Shown piece by piece: positions 1-7,980 of a stretch of DNA of 64,000 nt (positions are counted from its first letter, which is position 1; every line of letters begins with the position of its first letter). The notes beneath the pieces are model-generated. The model did not search any database. It saw only the letters and a list, made by a program, of their open reading frames with translations, and was not told the origin of the DNA. Source of the stretch: Eikenella halliae (GTDB taxonomy: Bacteria > Pseudomonadota > Gammaproteobacteria > Burkholderiales > Neisseriaceae); assembly GCF_001648475.1 (NCBI RefSeq), contig NZ_LXSQ01000028.1:1-64000 (forward strand). The letters run 5' to 3'. The position numbers and the translations under genes are program-made.

Positions 1-203
1 TCGACGGGGCCCTCGAAAACCTCATCGGCAGCCAAGGCCAAATGATGGCTGATGACCATGCGGATTTTACGGTAAAACAGAATAGCGGAGTTGGGCTGAA
101 TGCCCAAAATATCGGCAGCGGAACGGGCGGTAACTTGGAGTACGAAAAATTCAAGCAGTTTATTTTGAACTCTCTTGCTTAATTTACAATTGGTTATCTG
201 CAT
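1..203 (-). CDS. IS1016/IS1595-family transposase, N-terminal part (cut by window edge)
   Basis: This frame is open from the ATG at 201-203 to the left edge, giving about 67 residues. It contains the stretches LLEFFVLQVTARSAADILG and QPNSAILFYRKIR followed by ADEVFEGPV, which I recognise as the typical start of IS1016-group transposases, just ahead of the usual DExY-type catalytic core. The zinc-binding and catalytic parts lie outside the window, so intactness cannot be judged. In Neisseriaceae these elements are common and short (about 0.7 kb). Confidence 0.8.
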   Translation of the reverse strand, partial: MQITNCKLSKRVQNKLLEFFVLQVTARSAADILGIQPNSAILFYRKIRMVISHHLALAADEVFEGPV

Positions 204-242
204 TTTCGTAGCCTAGCATAACTACTAATCTACGTCAGCCCC
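1..242 (-). mobile_element. IS1016-type insertion sequence (IS1595 family), right part only
   Basis: The element carries the beginning of a transposase on the minus strand and runs off the left edge of the window. Its probable outer end is the GGGGCTGACGTAGATTAG stretch read on the minus strand near 225-242, just upstream of the transposase start. The other end, and therefore the inverted repeat and target duplication, cannot be seen. The identity rests on the transposase; the exact element boundary is inferred. Confidence 0.65.
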
Positions 243-381
243 TTTTTTAAATAAACGGAGCGGCCGCAATTCCCACCGTATTGGCGCTTGCTGTAGCCGT
301 ACAGTCTGCAGCCTTGCATCAGTGCTATTTGATTGGCAATGGCGGATTGGAGGCAATCATCCGGCCTTGATGCTTATGAAA

Positions 382-409
382 AAGGCTACCTGAAAATTTC
401 AGGTAGCCT
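382..409. terminator. Inverted uptake-sequence pair (hairpin)
   Basis: Two copies of AGGCTACCTGAA face each other with only a few bases between them and can form a strong hairpin. The left copy lies just past the DUF4926 gene and the right copy contains its stop codon, so the hairpin probably ends that transcript. Confidence 0.6.
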
Positions 410-665
410 CTTGCCTGGCTGTGCCAACAACCGGTGCGGCCTCGTTTGGGTTTTCGGGCAAGCTCTCTGAAACGGCTGCCCTTTTTAAATCCGATTTCCC
501 GTTTAAGGCGAGCAGGGCTAAAGTTTCGCCGCTCCCGCCCACAAATTCGACTTCGTATTCATCATTCCCATATCTGTCCACAACCGCGCCGCGCATGCCT
601 GCCCGCAGGCGCTGTTCGGGAAGGTCTTTAATCAGTTCGACCACATCCAATAATTGGTACGGCAT
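399..665 (-). CDS. DUF4926 domain-containing protein
   Basis: An 88-residue protein. The pattern LLDVVELIKDLPEQRLRAG then GAVVDRYGNDEYEVEFV with a later ETLAL stretch matches the small DUF4926 family as I know it. These proteins are small beta-rich polypeptides of unknown biochemical role, often encoded beside a DUF6883 partner; no such partner is seen here, so this copy looks like an orphan. A GGAG motif about 8 bases upstream supports the start. The last codons are GAG GCT ACC TGA, so the uptake sequence itself supplies the stop codon. Confidence 0.7.
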   Translation of the reverse strand: MPYQLLDVVELIKDLPEQRLRAGMRGAVVDRYGNDEYEVEFVGGSGETLALLALNGKSDLKRAAVSESLPENPNEAAPVVGTARQEAT

Positions 666-687
666 AGCGCTGCTCCATCAAGGGTAA

Positions 688-768
688 CTCAAAATAAGGC
701 GGCGGGCGGCAAGACGAACAGGGAAGGCGCCAAGGCGAGGCAACGCGGCAGGGTTGCGATTTTAATCA
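688..768. repeat. Degenerate Correia-element interior
   Basis: The stretch AAGGCGGCGGGCGGCAAGA and the later GGCAAGGCGAGGCAACGC-like segment (CCAAGGCGAGGCAACGC) correspond to the core of the intact Correia elements elsewhere in the window. The terminal TATAGTG arms are not recognisable, so this is probably an old remnant between the DUF4926 gene and hemA. Confidence 0.4.
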
Positions 769-804
769 ATCATATCAATAAAGCAGCCAGACAGCCTTCA
801 CAAA

Positions 805-831
805 AGGCTACCTGAAACTTTCAGGTAGCCT
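805..831 (-). terminator. Uptake-sequence hairpin terminator of hemA
   Basis: An inverted pair of uptake sequences separated by a short loop lies about 25 bp after the hemA stop codon. On the minus strand the hairpin is followed by TTTTG, fitting a rho-independent terminator. Confidence 0.7.
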
Positions 832-855
832 CTCCTTCTTCCGGCAACAAGCACT

Positions 856-2112
856 TCAAGGGCGCGGTTTGTCCAGCCCGTACACCTGCACCAAGGCCTC
901 GGTGAGGTGGGCGGTTTGGTTGTCTACTTTGGAAAGCGCGCTGGTGGGCGCATGCAGGAGTTTGTTGGTGAGCTGTACGGAAAGCCGCTCGAGCACCTCT
1001 TCGGCGGGCACGCCTTTGGCCAGCAGGCGGGTGGCGTTGTCCAGCACTTGCCGGCGGGCGCGTTCGCCTTCGTCGCGCAGGGCGCGGATCAGCGGCACGC
1101 TTTGGCGGCGGCGCTGCCAGCTCATGAATTCGGCCACTTTGGCGTTGACCATCTGCTCGGCTTCGGCGGCGGCGCGCTGCCGGGCGGCCTGGCCGCTGCT
1201 CACCACCTGCATCATGTCGTCTACCGTATAAAGATAGGCATCGCCCAAATCGGCCACTTCGGCTTCGATATCGCGCGGCACGGCCAAATCGAGCAGGAAA
1301 ACGGGGCGGTGGCGGCGTTCGCGCAGGGCGCGTTCCACCATGCCTTTGCCGATAATCGGCAGCTGGCTGGCGGTGGAAGACACAATCACGTCGTATTGGT
1401 GCAGCCGCTGCGGCAGTTCGCTCAAGGGGCAGGCGGCGGCGGGCGCGGCCAATTTGTTGCACAATTCCTGCGCGCGCTCGGCGGTGCGGTTGGCCACGGT
1501 GATGCCGCGCGGCGATTTGGCGGCGAAATGGGTGGCCACCAATTCAATCATCTCGCCCGCGCCCACGAATAAAATATTCAATTCGCCGATGTCGGGGAAA
1601 ATGCGGGCGGCCATTTTCACGGCGGCGGCGGCCATGCTCACCGAATTTTCGCCCACCGCCGTGCTGGTGCGCACTTCTTTGGCAATGGCGAAGGTTTTTT
1701 GGAACAGGGCATGCAGGGTGGAAGCCACCGTTTGCTGCTCCTGCGCCACGCGCACGGCGTTTTTGATTTGACCGAGAATCTGCGGCTCGCCCAGCACCAT
1801 GCTGTCGAGCCCGCAGGATACGCGGAAAGCATGGCGCACGGCCGCTTCGGTTTGGTAGCGGTAGAGATAGGGTTCCAGCGTGCTGTTGGGAATCTTGCGG
1901 TAGTCGGCCAGCCAGCGCACAATATCGTCCGGCTCGCCCACGCAATAGAGTTCGGTGCGGTTGCAGGTGGACAAAATTACGGCTTCTTCAGCCGTGCGGC
2001 TGCCCACCAGCTCACGCAATGCTTCAGGCAGCGCGGCGGCAGCAAAAGCCAACCGCTCGCGTATGCTCAACGGAGCGGTTTGGTGATTCAAGCCGATGGC
2101 GGTAAGCTGCAT
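856..2112 (-). CDS. hemA: Glutamyl-tRNA reductase
   Basis: HemA reduces glutamyl-tRNA(Glu) with NADPH to glutamate-1-semialdehyde, the first committed step of C5-pathway haem synthesis in the cytoplasm. The 418 residues are full length. The N-terminal catalytic domain begins MQLTAIGLNHQTAPLSIRER and has the nucleophilic cysteine in STCNRTELY (Cys50). The segment ILFVGAGEMIELVATHF near residue 185 is the NADPH-binding Rossmann motif, and the C-terminal helical dimerisation domain follows. It stands alone, with a good -10 box upstream (2144-2149) and an uptake-sequence hairpin downstream. Confidence 0.97.
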   Translation of the reverse strand: MQLTAIGLNHQTAPLSIRERLAFAAAALPEALRELVGSRTAEEAVILSTCNRTELYCVGEPDDIVRWLADYRKIPNSTLEPYLYRYQTEAAVRHAFRVSCGLDSMVLGEPQILGQIKNAVRVAQEQQTVASTLHALFQKTFAIAKEVRTSTAVGENSVSMAAAAVKMAARIFPDIGELNILFVGAGEMIELVATHFAAKSPRGITVANRTAERAQELCNKLAAPAAACPLSELPQRLHQYDVIVSSTASQLPIIGKGMVERALRERRHRPVFLLDLAVPRDIEAEVADLGDAYLYTVDDMMQVVSSGQAARQRAAAEAEQMVNAKVAEFMSWQRRRQSVPLIRALRDEGERARRQVLDNATRLLAKGVPAEEVLERLSVQLTNKLLHAPTSALSKVDNQTAHLTEALVQVYGLDKPRP

Positions 2113-2143
2113 GGCGGATTATCCCAAAAACCGAAACTGCGCT

Positions 2144-2172
2144 ATTATAGCCAAACCGCACCGGATGGTGAA
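2144..2172 (-). promoter_or_regulatory. Probable sigma-70 promoter of hemA
   Basis: On the minus strand a perfect TATAAT (2149-2144) lies 17 bp downstream of TTCACC, which matches the -35 consensus at four of six positions. It sits about 30 bp before the hemA start codon. Confidence 0.55.
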
Positions 2173-2238
2173 TAAAATCTTTTAATAACTTCAAGATGAT
2201 AGTGTTTATCAGTTAGCAATTTGAGAAAGGAGAAACCG

Positions 2239-2871
2239 ATGGATTTGCACGATATCCGCGAAGACTACAGCAAGCAGGAGCTTTCCAAGGCCGATTGTGC
2301 CGATACGCCGCTGCCGCAATTTGAAAAATGGCTGAACGAAGCCATCCATTCCGCCGCCAAAGAGCCCACCGCCATGAGCGTGGCCACGGTGGATGAGGCC
2401 GGCCGGCCCAACAGCCGCATCCTGCTGTTGAAAGAGGTGAACGACCGGGGTTTTGTGTTTTTCTCCAACTACCAAAGCCGCAAAGGCCGAGCGCTGGCGG
2501 CACATCCGTTTGCCGCGCTCACCTTTTTCTGGCCGGAGCTGGAGCGGCAGGTGCGCGCCGAAGGGCGGGTGGAAAAACTGGATGCCAAATCTTCAGACGA
2601 ATATTTCGCCAGCCGCCCCTACACCAGCCGCCTGGGCGCATGGGCCAGCGAGCAGAGCAGCGTGATTGCCGGCAAAAGCATCATCGTGGCACGCGCCGCA
2701 GCCGAAGCCGTGAAACACCCCCTGCACGTACCGCGCCCGCCGCATTGGGGCGGCTACCTGCTGATTCCCGACCGGGTGGAATTCTGGCAAGGCCGCCCCA
2801 GCCGCCTGCACGACCGCATCCAATACCGCCTAGAAGGCGATAAGTGGATTAAAGAGCGGCTCGCGCCGTAG
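2239..2871 (+). CDS. pdxH: Pyridoxamine/pyridoxine 5'-phosphate oxidase
   Basis: PdxH oxidises pyridoxine or pyridoxamine 5'-phosphate to pyridoxal 5'-phosphate with FMN and oxygen. The 210-residue protein has the usual length and the family segments PTAMSVATVDEAGRPNSRI, FVFFSNYQSRKG (FMN contacts), ASEQSSVI, and the C-terminal block WGGYLLIPDRVEFWQG with RLHDR. The ATG at 2239 is chosen over the upstream TTG at 2221 because AAAGGAG (2226-2232) is correctly spaced before it and homologues start with this MDLxxIRxxY segment. It converges on the DJ-1-family gene. Confidence 0.95.
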   Translation: MDLHDIREDYSKQELSKADCADTPLPQFEKWLNEAIHSAAKEPTAMSVATVDEAGRPNSRILLLKEVNDRGFVFFSNYQSRKGRALAAHPFAALTFFWPELERQVRAEGRVEKLDAKSSDEYFASRPYTSRLGAWASEQSSVIAGKSIIVARAAAEAVKHPLHVPRPPHWGGYLLIPDRVEFWQGRPSRLHDRIQYRLEGDKWIKERLAP

Positions 2872-2895
2872 TCCGGCTGCGGAAAAGGCTACCTG

Positions 2896-2939
2896 AAAGC
2901 AGCCTGCACTTCCATTTCCAAAGTGCAGGCTGCTTTTTT
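2896..2939 (+). terminator. Strong intrinsic terminator after pdxH
   Basis: A 16-bp perfect stem (arms 2896-2911 and 2921-2936) with a 9-base loop is followed by a T run, lying 25 bp after pdxH. It also faces the end of the convergent DJ-1-family gene and may serve both. Confidence 0.85.
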
Positions 2940-2949
2940 CAATACTTCA

Positions 2950-3630
2950 TCAACCCAATGCCTTTGCCAACGCCACCCCTACGCCTTTGGCGGATGCCGG
3001 GTTTTGACCGGTAATCAGGCGGCCGTCCACCACCACGTTTTCCGCCCAGTTCGGCGCGGCATGGTGTTTTGCGCCGTGTTCAACGAGCGCGGTTTCCAGC
3101 AGGAAGGGGACGATTTTAGCTCCGCCCGTTGCTTCTTCTTCGGCGTTGGTGAAAGCGGCAACGTTTTTGCCGCTGACCAGATATTCGCCATTAGAAAGTT
3201 TCGCGTCCACCAGCGCGGCAGGGCCGTGGCAGACGGCGGCAACGATACCGCCGTTTTCGTACACTTCGCGGATAAGGCGTTGCGCGTCAAGGCTTTCGCG
3301 GAAATCCCACATCGTACCGTAGCCGCCGGTAAACAGAATGGCGGAATAGTCCGCGCCGTTCAGACCGCCCAGCCCGGGCGCAGCTTGCAAACGTTGTTGC
3401 AGGTCAGTTTGCTGCCAGTAATGGGCGTTCACGGGGTCATCCATATTCAGGCTGTCGGCATCAACGGGGGCGACTCCGGCTCGGATGGCGGCGATTTCGC
3501 TTCGGTGCCCGGCGGCTTCGGTTTCGTGCATGGGGTGCGTGAGTTCGGACAACCAAAAGCCGGTGGGCTGGCCGCTTGCACCTTTAACGGCATTGCTGGT
3601 TACAACGTAGAGAATGGGTTTGTCGGACAT
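2950..3630 (-). CDS. DJ-1/PfpI-family protein (class I glutamine-amidotransferase fold)
   Basis: A 226-residue cytoplasmic protein of the DJ-1/PfpI superfamily, closest in layout to the Hsp31/glyoxalase-III-like branch. It has the nucleophile elbow AAVCHGPAAL with Cys134 followed by His135, the preceding ILFTGGYGTMWDF segment, and a Glu in SEL (residue 29) that could complete the site. Family members act as protein deglycases, methylglyoxal-degrading enzymes or chaperones; which applies here cannot be read from sequence. It is monocistronic with a TGTCTCC-type leader and is convergent with pdxH. Confidence 0.85.
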   Translation of the reverse strand: MSDKPILYVVTSNAVKGASGQPTGFWLSELTHPMHETEAAGHRSEIAAIRAGVAPVDADSLNMDDPVNAHYWQQTDLQQRLQAAPGLGGLNGADYSAILFTGGYGTMWDFRESLDAQRLIREVYENGGIVAAVCHGPAALVDAKLSNGEYLVSGKNVAAFTNAEEEATGGAKIVPFLLETALVEHGAKHHAAPNWAENVVVDGRLITGQNPASAKGVGVALAKALG

Positions 3631-3822
3631 GTGTGTCTCCTGTCTGCAAGGTTGGTAAATAAAGGCTGGTTTTCAGAGGAGCTTTTGGCTGTATTCAGCC
3701 GTCTGAAATTTAAAAACAATATTAGTTTGTCTATGAAAAGCGGAGCTTTTGTGAAACTGAAAGCAGCCTGCACTTTGATGCAATTAGGGTTGTCACTGCT
3801 TTATTCATGTTTTCAGGTAGCC

Positions 3823-4053
3823 TCAATCCGCCACCGAAGCCGCCACCCATTTCACCACCAACGGCCGCACGCCGAGCAGGCTGGCGAATGCCACCGGCCA
3901 AGTAATCAAATATGATTTCAACAAGCGCTGCAGGTAGCCCGCGTCGATGCCGGTATTCAGAGCCACCAGCACCGCGCTCACAATCAGCACCATCACCGCC
4001 GAAGCGTAAAAAGAAAACAGTACGCCCGCGTATTTTTTCGGCAGTTTTTTCAT
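3823..4053 (-). CDS. DUF2798 small membrane protein
   Basis: A 76-residue protein with two predicted membrane spans: one in LFSFYASAVMVLIVSAVLVAL and one in the LITWPVAFASLLGVRPLVV region. The KYAGVLFSF start and the ITWPVAF motif are typical of DUF2798, a family without assigned function. The gene is divergent from the LysR-type regulator at 4161, an arrangement in which the regulator often controls its neighbour; this is inference. An uptake sequence lies immediately downstream. Confidence 0.75.
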   Translation of the reverse strand: MKKLPKKYAGVLFSFYASAVMVLIVSAVLVALNTGIDAGYLQRLLKSYLITWPVAFASLLGVRPLVVKWVAASVAD

Positions 4054-4084
4054 CTCGTTCCCCTCAAAAAATCCATATCGTGCA

Positions 4085-4100
4085 GTTTATACCGTTTATA
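4085..4100. promoter_or_regulatory. Direct GTTTATA repeats in divergent intergenic region
   Basis: Two GTTTATA heptamers (4085-4091 and 4094-4100) lie 9 bp apart in the AT-rich gap between the DUF2798 gene and the divergent LysR gene. The spot and spacing suit a regulator-binding or promoter site; binding itself is unproven. Confidence 0.35.
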
Positions 4101-4160
4101 AAAACACGAAAATAAGATAAATTGGCAAACACAGCCAAAAAATGCACAAAGGAAGCAATA

Positions 4161-5027
4161 ATGGATTGGGACTGGAACGGCATCCGCCACTTCACCACCC
4201 TTGTGGAAAAACAAACCCTTACCGCCGCTGCCGAACACCTAGACGTGCAGCACAGCACCGTTTCGCGGCAAATCGCCCAGCTGGAAAACGCACTCGGCCT
4301 GCGCCTGTTTGACCGCATCGGCAAACGCTACCTGCTCACCCCCGAAGGCGAACGGCTTTACCGCCATGCCTGCGAAATCTGCAAAGATATGAGCATGTTG
4401 CAGCGTACCGCGCGCGAACAGGCCGAGCTGCGGCACAGCGTCGTCATTTCCGCACCGCCATTCGTCGCCCGACTCCTGCTGATGCCCCACATTGCCGATT
4501 TCTACCGCAAACACAACGATATACGCCTTATTATTCAAAGCGATGCCGCACTCGCCGACCTGCACGACCGCCAAGCCGACATCGCTCTGCGCCTCGTCCG
4601 TCCCACCCAAAACGACCTTGCCGTGCGCCGTATCGCCCATTTCTCCTACCGCATCTACGGCCATGAAGGCTACCTGAAAACCATCCGCCGCGAAAACTGG
4701 CGTTTTGTACAAATTGCCGTAAACACCCGTTTTTCCCGCTGGTTTGCCGAACAAATCGGCGAAGATGCCGACATTTCCTTCGCCAGCAACGACTTCGCCG
4801 CTGTCAAACAAGCCGTGTGCGAACAAATCGGCATCGGTATCCTGCCTGATTTCGCTGTTTTCCCTGCCGACAGGCTGCATCCCGTCTCGCCCAATCCGGA
4901 CGCACCTCCGCCCGAATTTGCGGCGGAACTCTTTTTGGTGATGCACGAAGACGTGCGCCGCAGCCCCAGCGTAAGAGCAGTGGCGGATTACTTCGGGGCG
5001 GTGTTTGGGAAAGAGGGTTCAGGCTGA
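4161..5027 (+). CDS. LysR-family transcriptional regulator
   Basis: A 288-residue one-component regulator. The N-terminal winged helix-turn-helix is evident in TLTAAAEHLDVQHSTVSRQ and LENALGLRLFDR, followed by the linker helix and a C-terminal effector-binding domain with VVISAPPFVARLLLMPHIADF. The ATG at 4161 is used because AAAGGAA lies 8 bases upstream; the longer reading from TTG 4122 lacks support. It is transcribed away from the DUF2798 gene. An uptake sequence inside the gene (about 4667) is translated as GYLKT. The effector and targets are unknown. Confidence 0.9.
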   Translation: MDWDWNGIRHFTTLVEKQTLTAAAEHLDVQHSTVSRQIAQLENALGLRLFDRIGKRYLLTPEGERLYRHACEICKDMSMLQRTAREQAELRHSVVISAPPFVARLLLMPHIADFYRKHNDIRLIIQSDAALADLHDRQADIALRLVRPTQNDLAVRRIAHFSYRIYGHEGYLKTIRRENWRFVQIAVNTRFSRWFAEQIGEDADISFASNDFAAVKQAVCEQIGIGILPDFAVFPADRLHPVSPNPDAPPPEFAAELFLVMHEDVRRSPSVRAVADYFGAVFGKEGSG

Positions 5028-5309
5028 TTGAAAAACGGTTGCCGTGTTGAATCCGGGTTTTCAGGTAGCCTCGGGGATACAGCAGGCTACCTGAAAAACA
5101 AACGGCAATGTGATGGCTGGCGCTACAGATTGCCGGATACGAACGCTGGGCTTGCCCGGCTTCAGGCAGCCTCAAACCATACCGGCCGGATAAGGCGCAA
5201 ACATACGGAAGGCTACCTGAAAATATCGGCTTCGCAGCAATTCGCTTTGCTTGTTTTACTGCGTTGAAGCCCATGTTTTCAGGTAGCCTTTTGGCTGTCA
5301 TGAATCGAA
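5028..5309. other. Intergenic stretch rich in uptake sequences
   Basis: No convincing gene is seen. The stretch holds a widely spaced inverted pair of AGGCTACCTGAA sites (about 5058-5097), one AGGCTGCCTGAA-type site (about 5160-5171), and another uptake-sequence pair enclosing a GCTTCGCAGC...GCGTTGAAGC segment (5213-5290) that belongs to the longer repeat family described in the findings. The last site lies beside the end of fadL. Confidence 0.6.
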
Positions 5310-6725
5310 TTAGAATTTGTAAGTGTACTGCAAGCCTAAGATATGGGAGCGGCTTCTGAATTTGGCCGAACCGTGGGTGCGGCTGGACACGCAGGCTTGC
5401 GAGCCTGGGCCGGAGGCTGTGCCGCCGCACCAGCCGTTTACGTTGGCGGAGGTGTTTTTCACGTGCACATAGCTGTAGGCGAGGTTGAGGCTGTGCTGCT
5501 GATTGATGTCGTATTTGCCGCCGAAGGAGAACCAGAGGCGGTCGGCATCGGGCAGGGTGCTCATGCGGGTGTTGGCGCCGCGTACGGGGGATTGGTCGTA
5601 GGCGATACCGAAGCGCAGTTGCAGGGGGTCGGTGATTTGGTAAGACGCACCGAGCGAGAGTTTATAGGTGTTGCGCCACTGGGGGGTGAGGATGGTTTGG
5701 TTGCTGCGGGCAAGGCCGCCGGTTTGCGGGTTGGCCACGGCTTTGCTATTGCCGAAATTCAGCTCGGCGCGGTTGAAGCGGGAGTGGCGCGTCCAGGTGG
5801 CGTCGCCATAGAGCGACCAGCGCGGCGTGAGTTTGTACATGCCGTGCAGGGAGAGGAATTCGGGGGTAACGATGCGCACGTTGGCGGCTTCGGATTCGGC
5901 ATAGCCGTTGGCGCGGATGGCATTGGAAAGTGTGCCGCCCATCGGGGTTTGGAAGGCCGCGCCCACCAGTTTCCATTCGGCATCGCCGCGCAGGTTGTGG
6001 CTGACTTTGGAGCGGTAGTTTGCGCCCAAACGCAGGGAGTCGTTCACGTCCCACAGCCAGGCGAGGTTGTAGCCGAAGCCCCAATCGCTGCCTTCCACGC
6101 TGGCATAGCCGTCGGCAAAGCCGTTGCGGCGCAGCGGGGGGAAGGCGCCGAAGTTGGCATATTGGCGCAAATTGGCGGTGGTGTGCTGCGCCACCAGGCC
6201 GAGGGCAACGGAATGCCGGTCGTTGATTTTATAGGCAATGGTGGGCTGGATGGCGATGGTTTTCACGCTCAACTCGTTCAGGTTGTAGCGCAACACGGCA
6301 TCATGCTGGTATTCGGTGCCGGAGCCGAAGGGAACGTACATGCCCAAGCCGAGGGCAAGGCTGTCGTTTAGGCGGTGCGACACATAAAAATGCGGCGCAA
6401 CCACCAGGCTTTTCGGGCGGATGTTGCCGGAAGTAGCGCCTTGTACGAGTTGGTTGGTGCCGGGGTAGTAGGCTTCGGCATCGCTGTATTTCACGCTGGG
6501 CGCAACAAGGTTGACGTTGATGCTGACCTGCGTGCCTTCGAGTTGGGTGAGGCCGGCCGGGTTGTGGAACAGGGTGGAAGGATCGGCGGCTTCGGCGGAG
6601 GAAGAGTTGGCCGTGGATTGGCTGCTCACGGATTGAGTGCCGAAATGGTAGCCGGAAGCCCAGGCCTGGGCGGAGAAAGTGGTGGCCAGCAACAGGGCTA
6701 GGCGGGAGAAATGGCGGGTTGTCAT
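5310..6725 (-). CDS. FadL/OmpP1-family outer membrane transporter
   Basis: A 471-residue outer membrane beta-barrel protein of the long-chain fatty acid transporter family. It has a signal peptide (start to about residue 23, cleaved after AWA), then the N-terminal hatch with SSAEAADPSTLFHNPAGLT; the NPAG motif is the hallmark of FadL proteins. Many alternating aromatic strands follow and the protein ends in Phe (YTYKF), as needed by the BAM complex. It probably imports hydrophobic compounds such as fatty acids. The gene stands alone; the substrate is not determined by sequence. Confidence 0.92.
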   Translation of the reverse strand: MTTRHFSRLALLLATTFSAQAWASGYHFGTQSVSSQSTANSSSAEAADPSTLFHNPAGLTQLEGTQVSINVNLVAPSVKYSDAEAYYPGTNQLVQGATSGNIRPKSLVVAPHFYVSHRLNDSLALGLGMYVPFGSGTEYQHDAVLRYNLNELSVKTIAIQPTIAYKINDRHSVALGLVAQHTTANLRQYANFGAFPPLRRNGFADGYASVEGSDWGFGYNLAWLWDVNDSLRLGANYRSKVSHNLRGDAEWKLVGAAFQTPMGGTLSNAIRANGYAESEAANVRIVTPEFLSLHGMYKLTPRWSLYGDATWTRHSRFNRAELNFGNSKAVANPQTGGLARSNQTILTPQWRNTYKLSLGASYQITDPLQLRFGIAYDQSPVRGANTRMSTLPDADRLWFSFGGKYDINQQHSLNLAYSYVHVKNTSANVNGWCGGTASGPGSQACVSSRTHGSAKFRSRSHILGLQYTYKF

Positions 6726-7054
6726 GATGTATTCGGTTGAAGGAAAAGCTGTTTATCGATTAACGGGCATATTTTCAGGTAGCCTTGTGAAGGGGCTACC
6801 TGAAACATGATGCCGTATGGCCAAACATCTGCTTCCCACGGTTTGCTGCCCGGCAGAATCATGCGGCTGTTTGGCTCTTAACGTTGAATAACTATTCTAC
6901 AGGAAACTTGATGCAACAATAAAACCCGGCCGCCGAAACAGCAGGGTTTGGTTATGTTAGGATTGGTAAAATTCCAACAGATTGCCGGCGCAAGACCGAA
7001 TTGTGCCACATTGTTTCACTTTTTGAGAATGTGCGGGCATAAAATTGCCGGAAT
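6726..7054. other. Intergenic region between fadL and the tRNA
   Basis: This stretch contains an inverted pair of uptake sequences around 6773-6807, presumably also part of the fadL upstream region. I see no supportable gene; the short open frame at 6952-7152 is a reflection of the tRNA. Confidence 0.5.
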
Positions 7055-7168
<114 letters not shown>

Positions 7169-7288
7169 TCAGGGAAGGCGAACTATACGCGCCTTGGCGG
7201 AGCTTGTCAAGTTTGTGCGTCACCTAAAGGCTATTGGCCTGCATGGTTTGATTAATTTTGTTTGCGTAATTTGGCTGTTCTGCCCAGC

Positions 7289-7348
7289 AGGCTACCTGAA
7301 AGCGATGTCTTGGCGAAGCCAAGGCTGAGCTTCTGCGAAGCTAAAGCG
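7289..7348 (+). repeat. Uptake-sequence-headed repeat, copy A
   Basis: A 60-base unit beginning with AGGCTACCTGAA and continuing AAGCGATGTCTTGGCGAAG, with a small palindrome AGCTTCTGCGAAGCT. By eye it matches the reverse complement of 9282-9341 at 54 of 60 positions. It lies between the tRNA and rnhB. See findings for the other members. Confidence 0.65.
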
Positions 7349-7395
7349 ATGCTTTGGCAAGGGCAAAGCTCAGTTTCTGCGGACGCCAACCTGAT

Positions 7396-7980
7396 TCACT
7401 CAAACAGCCGCCCCTGCGCCAAGATTTCCCGCACCGGAGCAAAACTGCGGCGGTGTTCGGGCAGGGCGCCGTGGCGCTGCAGGGCGGCGAGGTGTTCGGC
7501 GGTGCCGTAGCCTTTGTGCCGCTCGAAGCCGTATTGCGGGTAGCGTTCGGCCAGGGCATACATTTCCGCGTCGCGCGCGGTTTTGGCCAGCACGGAGGCG
7601 GCGGAAATCTGGATGATTTTGCTGTCGCCTTTGATCACGGCTTCGGCCTCGCAGCCCAAATCGGGCGGCACGCGGTTGCCGTCTATCCACGCTTTTTCAG
7701 GTAGCCTTTCCAGCCCGTGTACGGCGCGACGCATGGCCAGCATGGTGGCGTGCAGGATGTTGAGCCGGTCGATTTCTTCCACCGAGGTGGTGGCCACGCA
7801 CCAGGCCAGCGCCTGCTGTTTAATCAACACCGCCAATTCGTCGCGGCGGCGTTCGCTCAGTTTTTTCGAGTCGGTAAGCCCCGGCAAATCGTATTTGTCC
7901 GGCAGCACTACGGCGGCGGCAAACACGTTGCCGACCAAAGGCCCGCGTCCGGCTTCGTCCACGCCGGCCTGCCAAATCAT
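7396..7980 (-). CDS. rnhB: Ribonuclease HII
   Basis: RNase HII cuts RNA in RNA-DNA hybrids and removes single misincorporated ribonucleotides. The 194-residue protein has the acidic catalytic set: Asp8 and Glu9 in AGVDEAGRGPLVG, Asp100 in WIDGN, and Asp119 in KGDSKI. ASVLAKTARD and the GYGT segment are also typical. The ATG at 7980 overlaps the lpxB stop by four bases (ATGA), so the two are translationally coupled, a conserved lpxB-rnhB arrangement. An uptake sequence inside the gene is read as RLPEK (about residues 92-96). Confidence 0.95.
   Translation of the reverse strand: MIWQAGVDEAGRGPLVGNVFAAAVVLPDKYDLPGLTDSKKLSERRRDELAVLIKQQALAWCVATTSVEEIDRLNILHATMLAMRRAVHGLERLPEKAWIDGNRVPPDLGCEAEAVIKGDSKIIQISAASVLAKTARDAEMYALAERYPQYGFERHKGYGTAEHLAALQRHGALPEHRRSFAPVREILAQGRLFE

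Noticed and set aside
2923..3915. 330-codon frame antisense to the DJ-1-family gene
   Set aside because: The minus-strand gene has a full DJ-1 nucleophile motif; this frame does not resemble a protein family.
5028..5267. 79-codon frame after the LysR gene
   Set aside because: It is made largely of translated uptake sequences (GYLK repeats) without a ribosome site.
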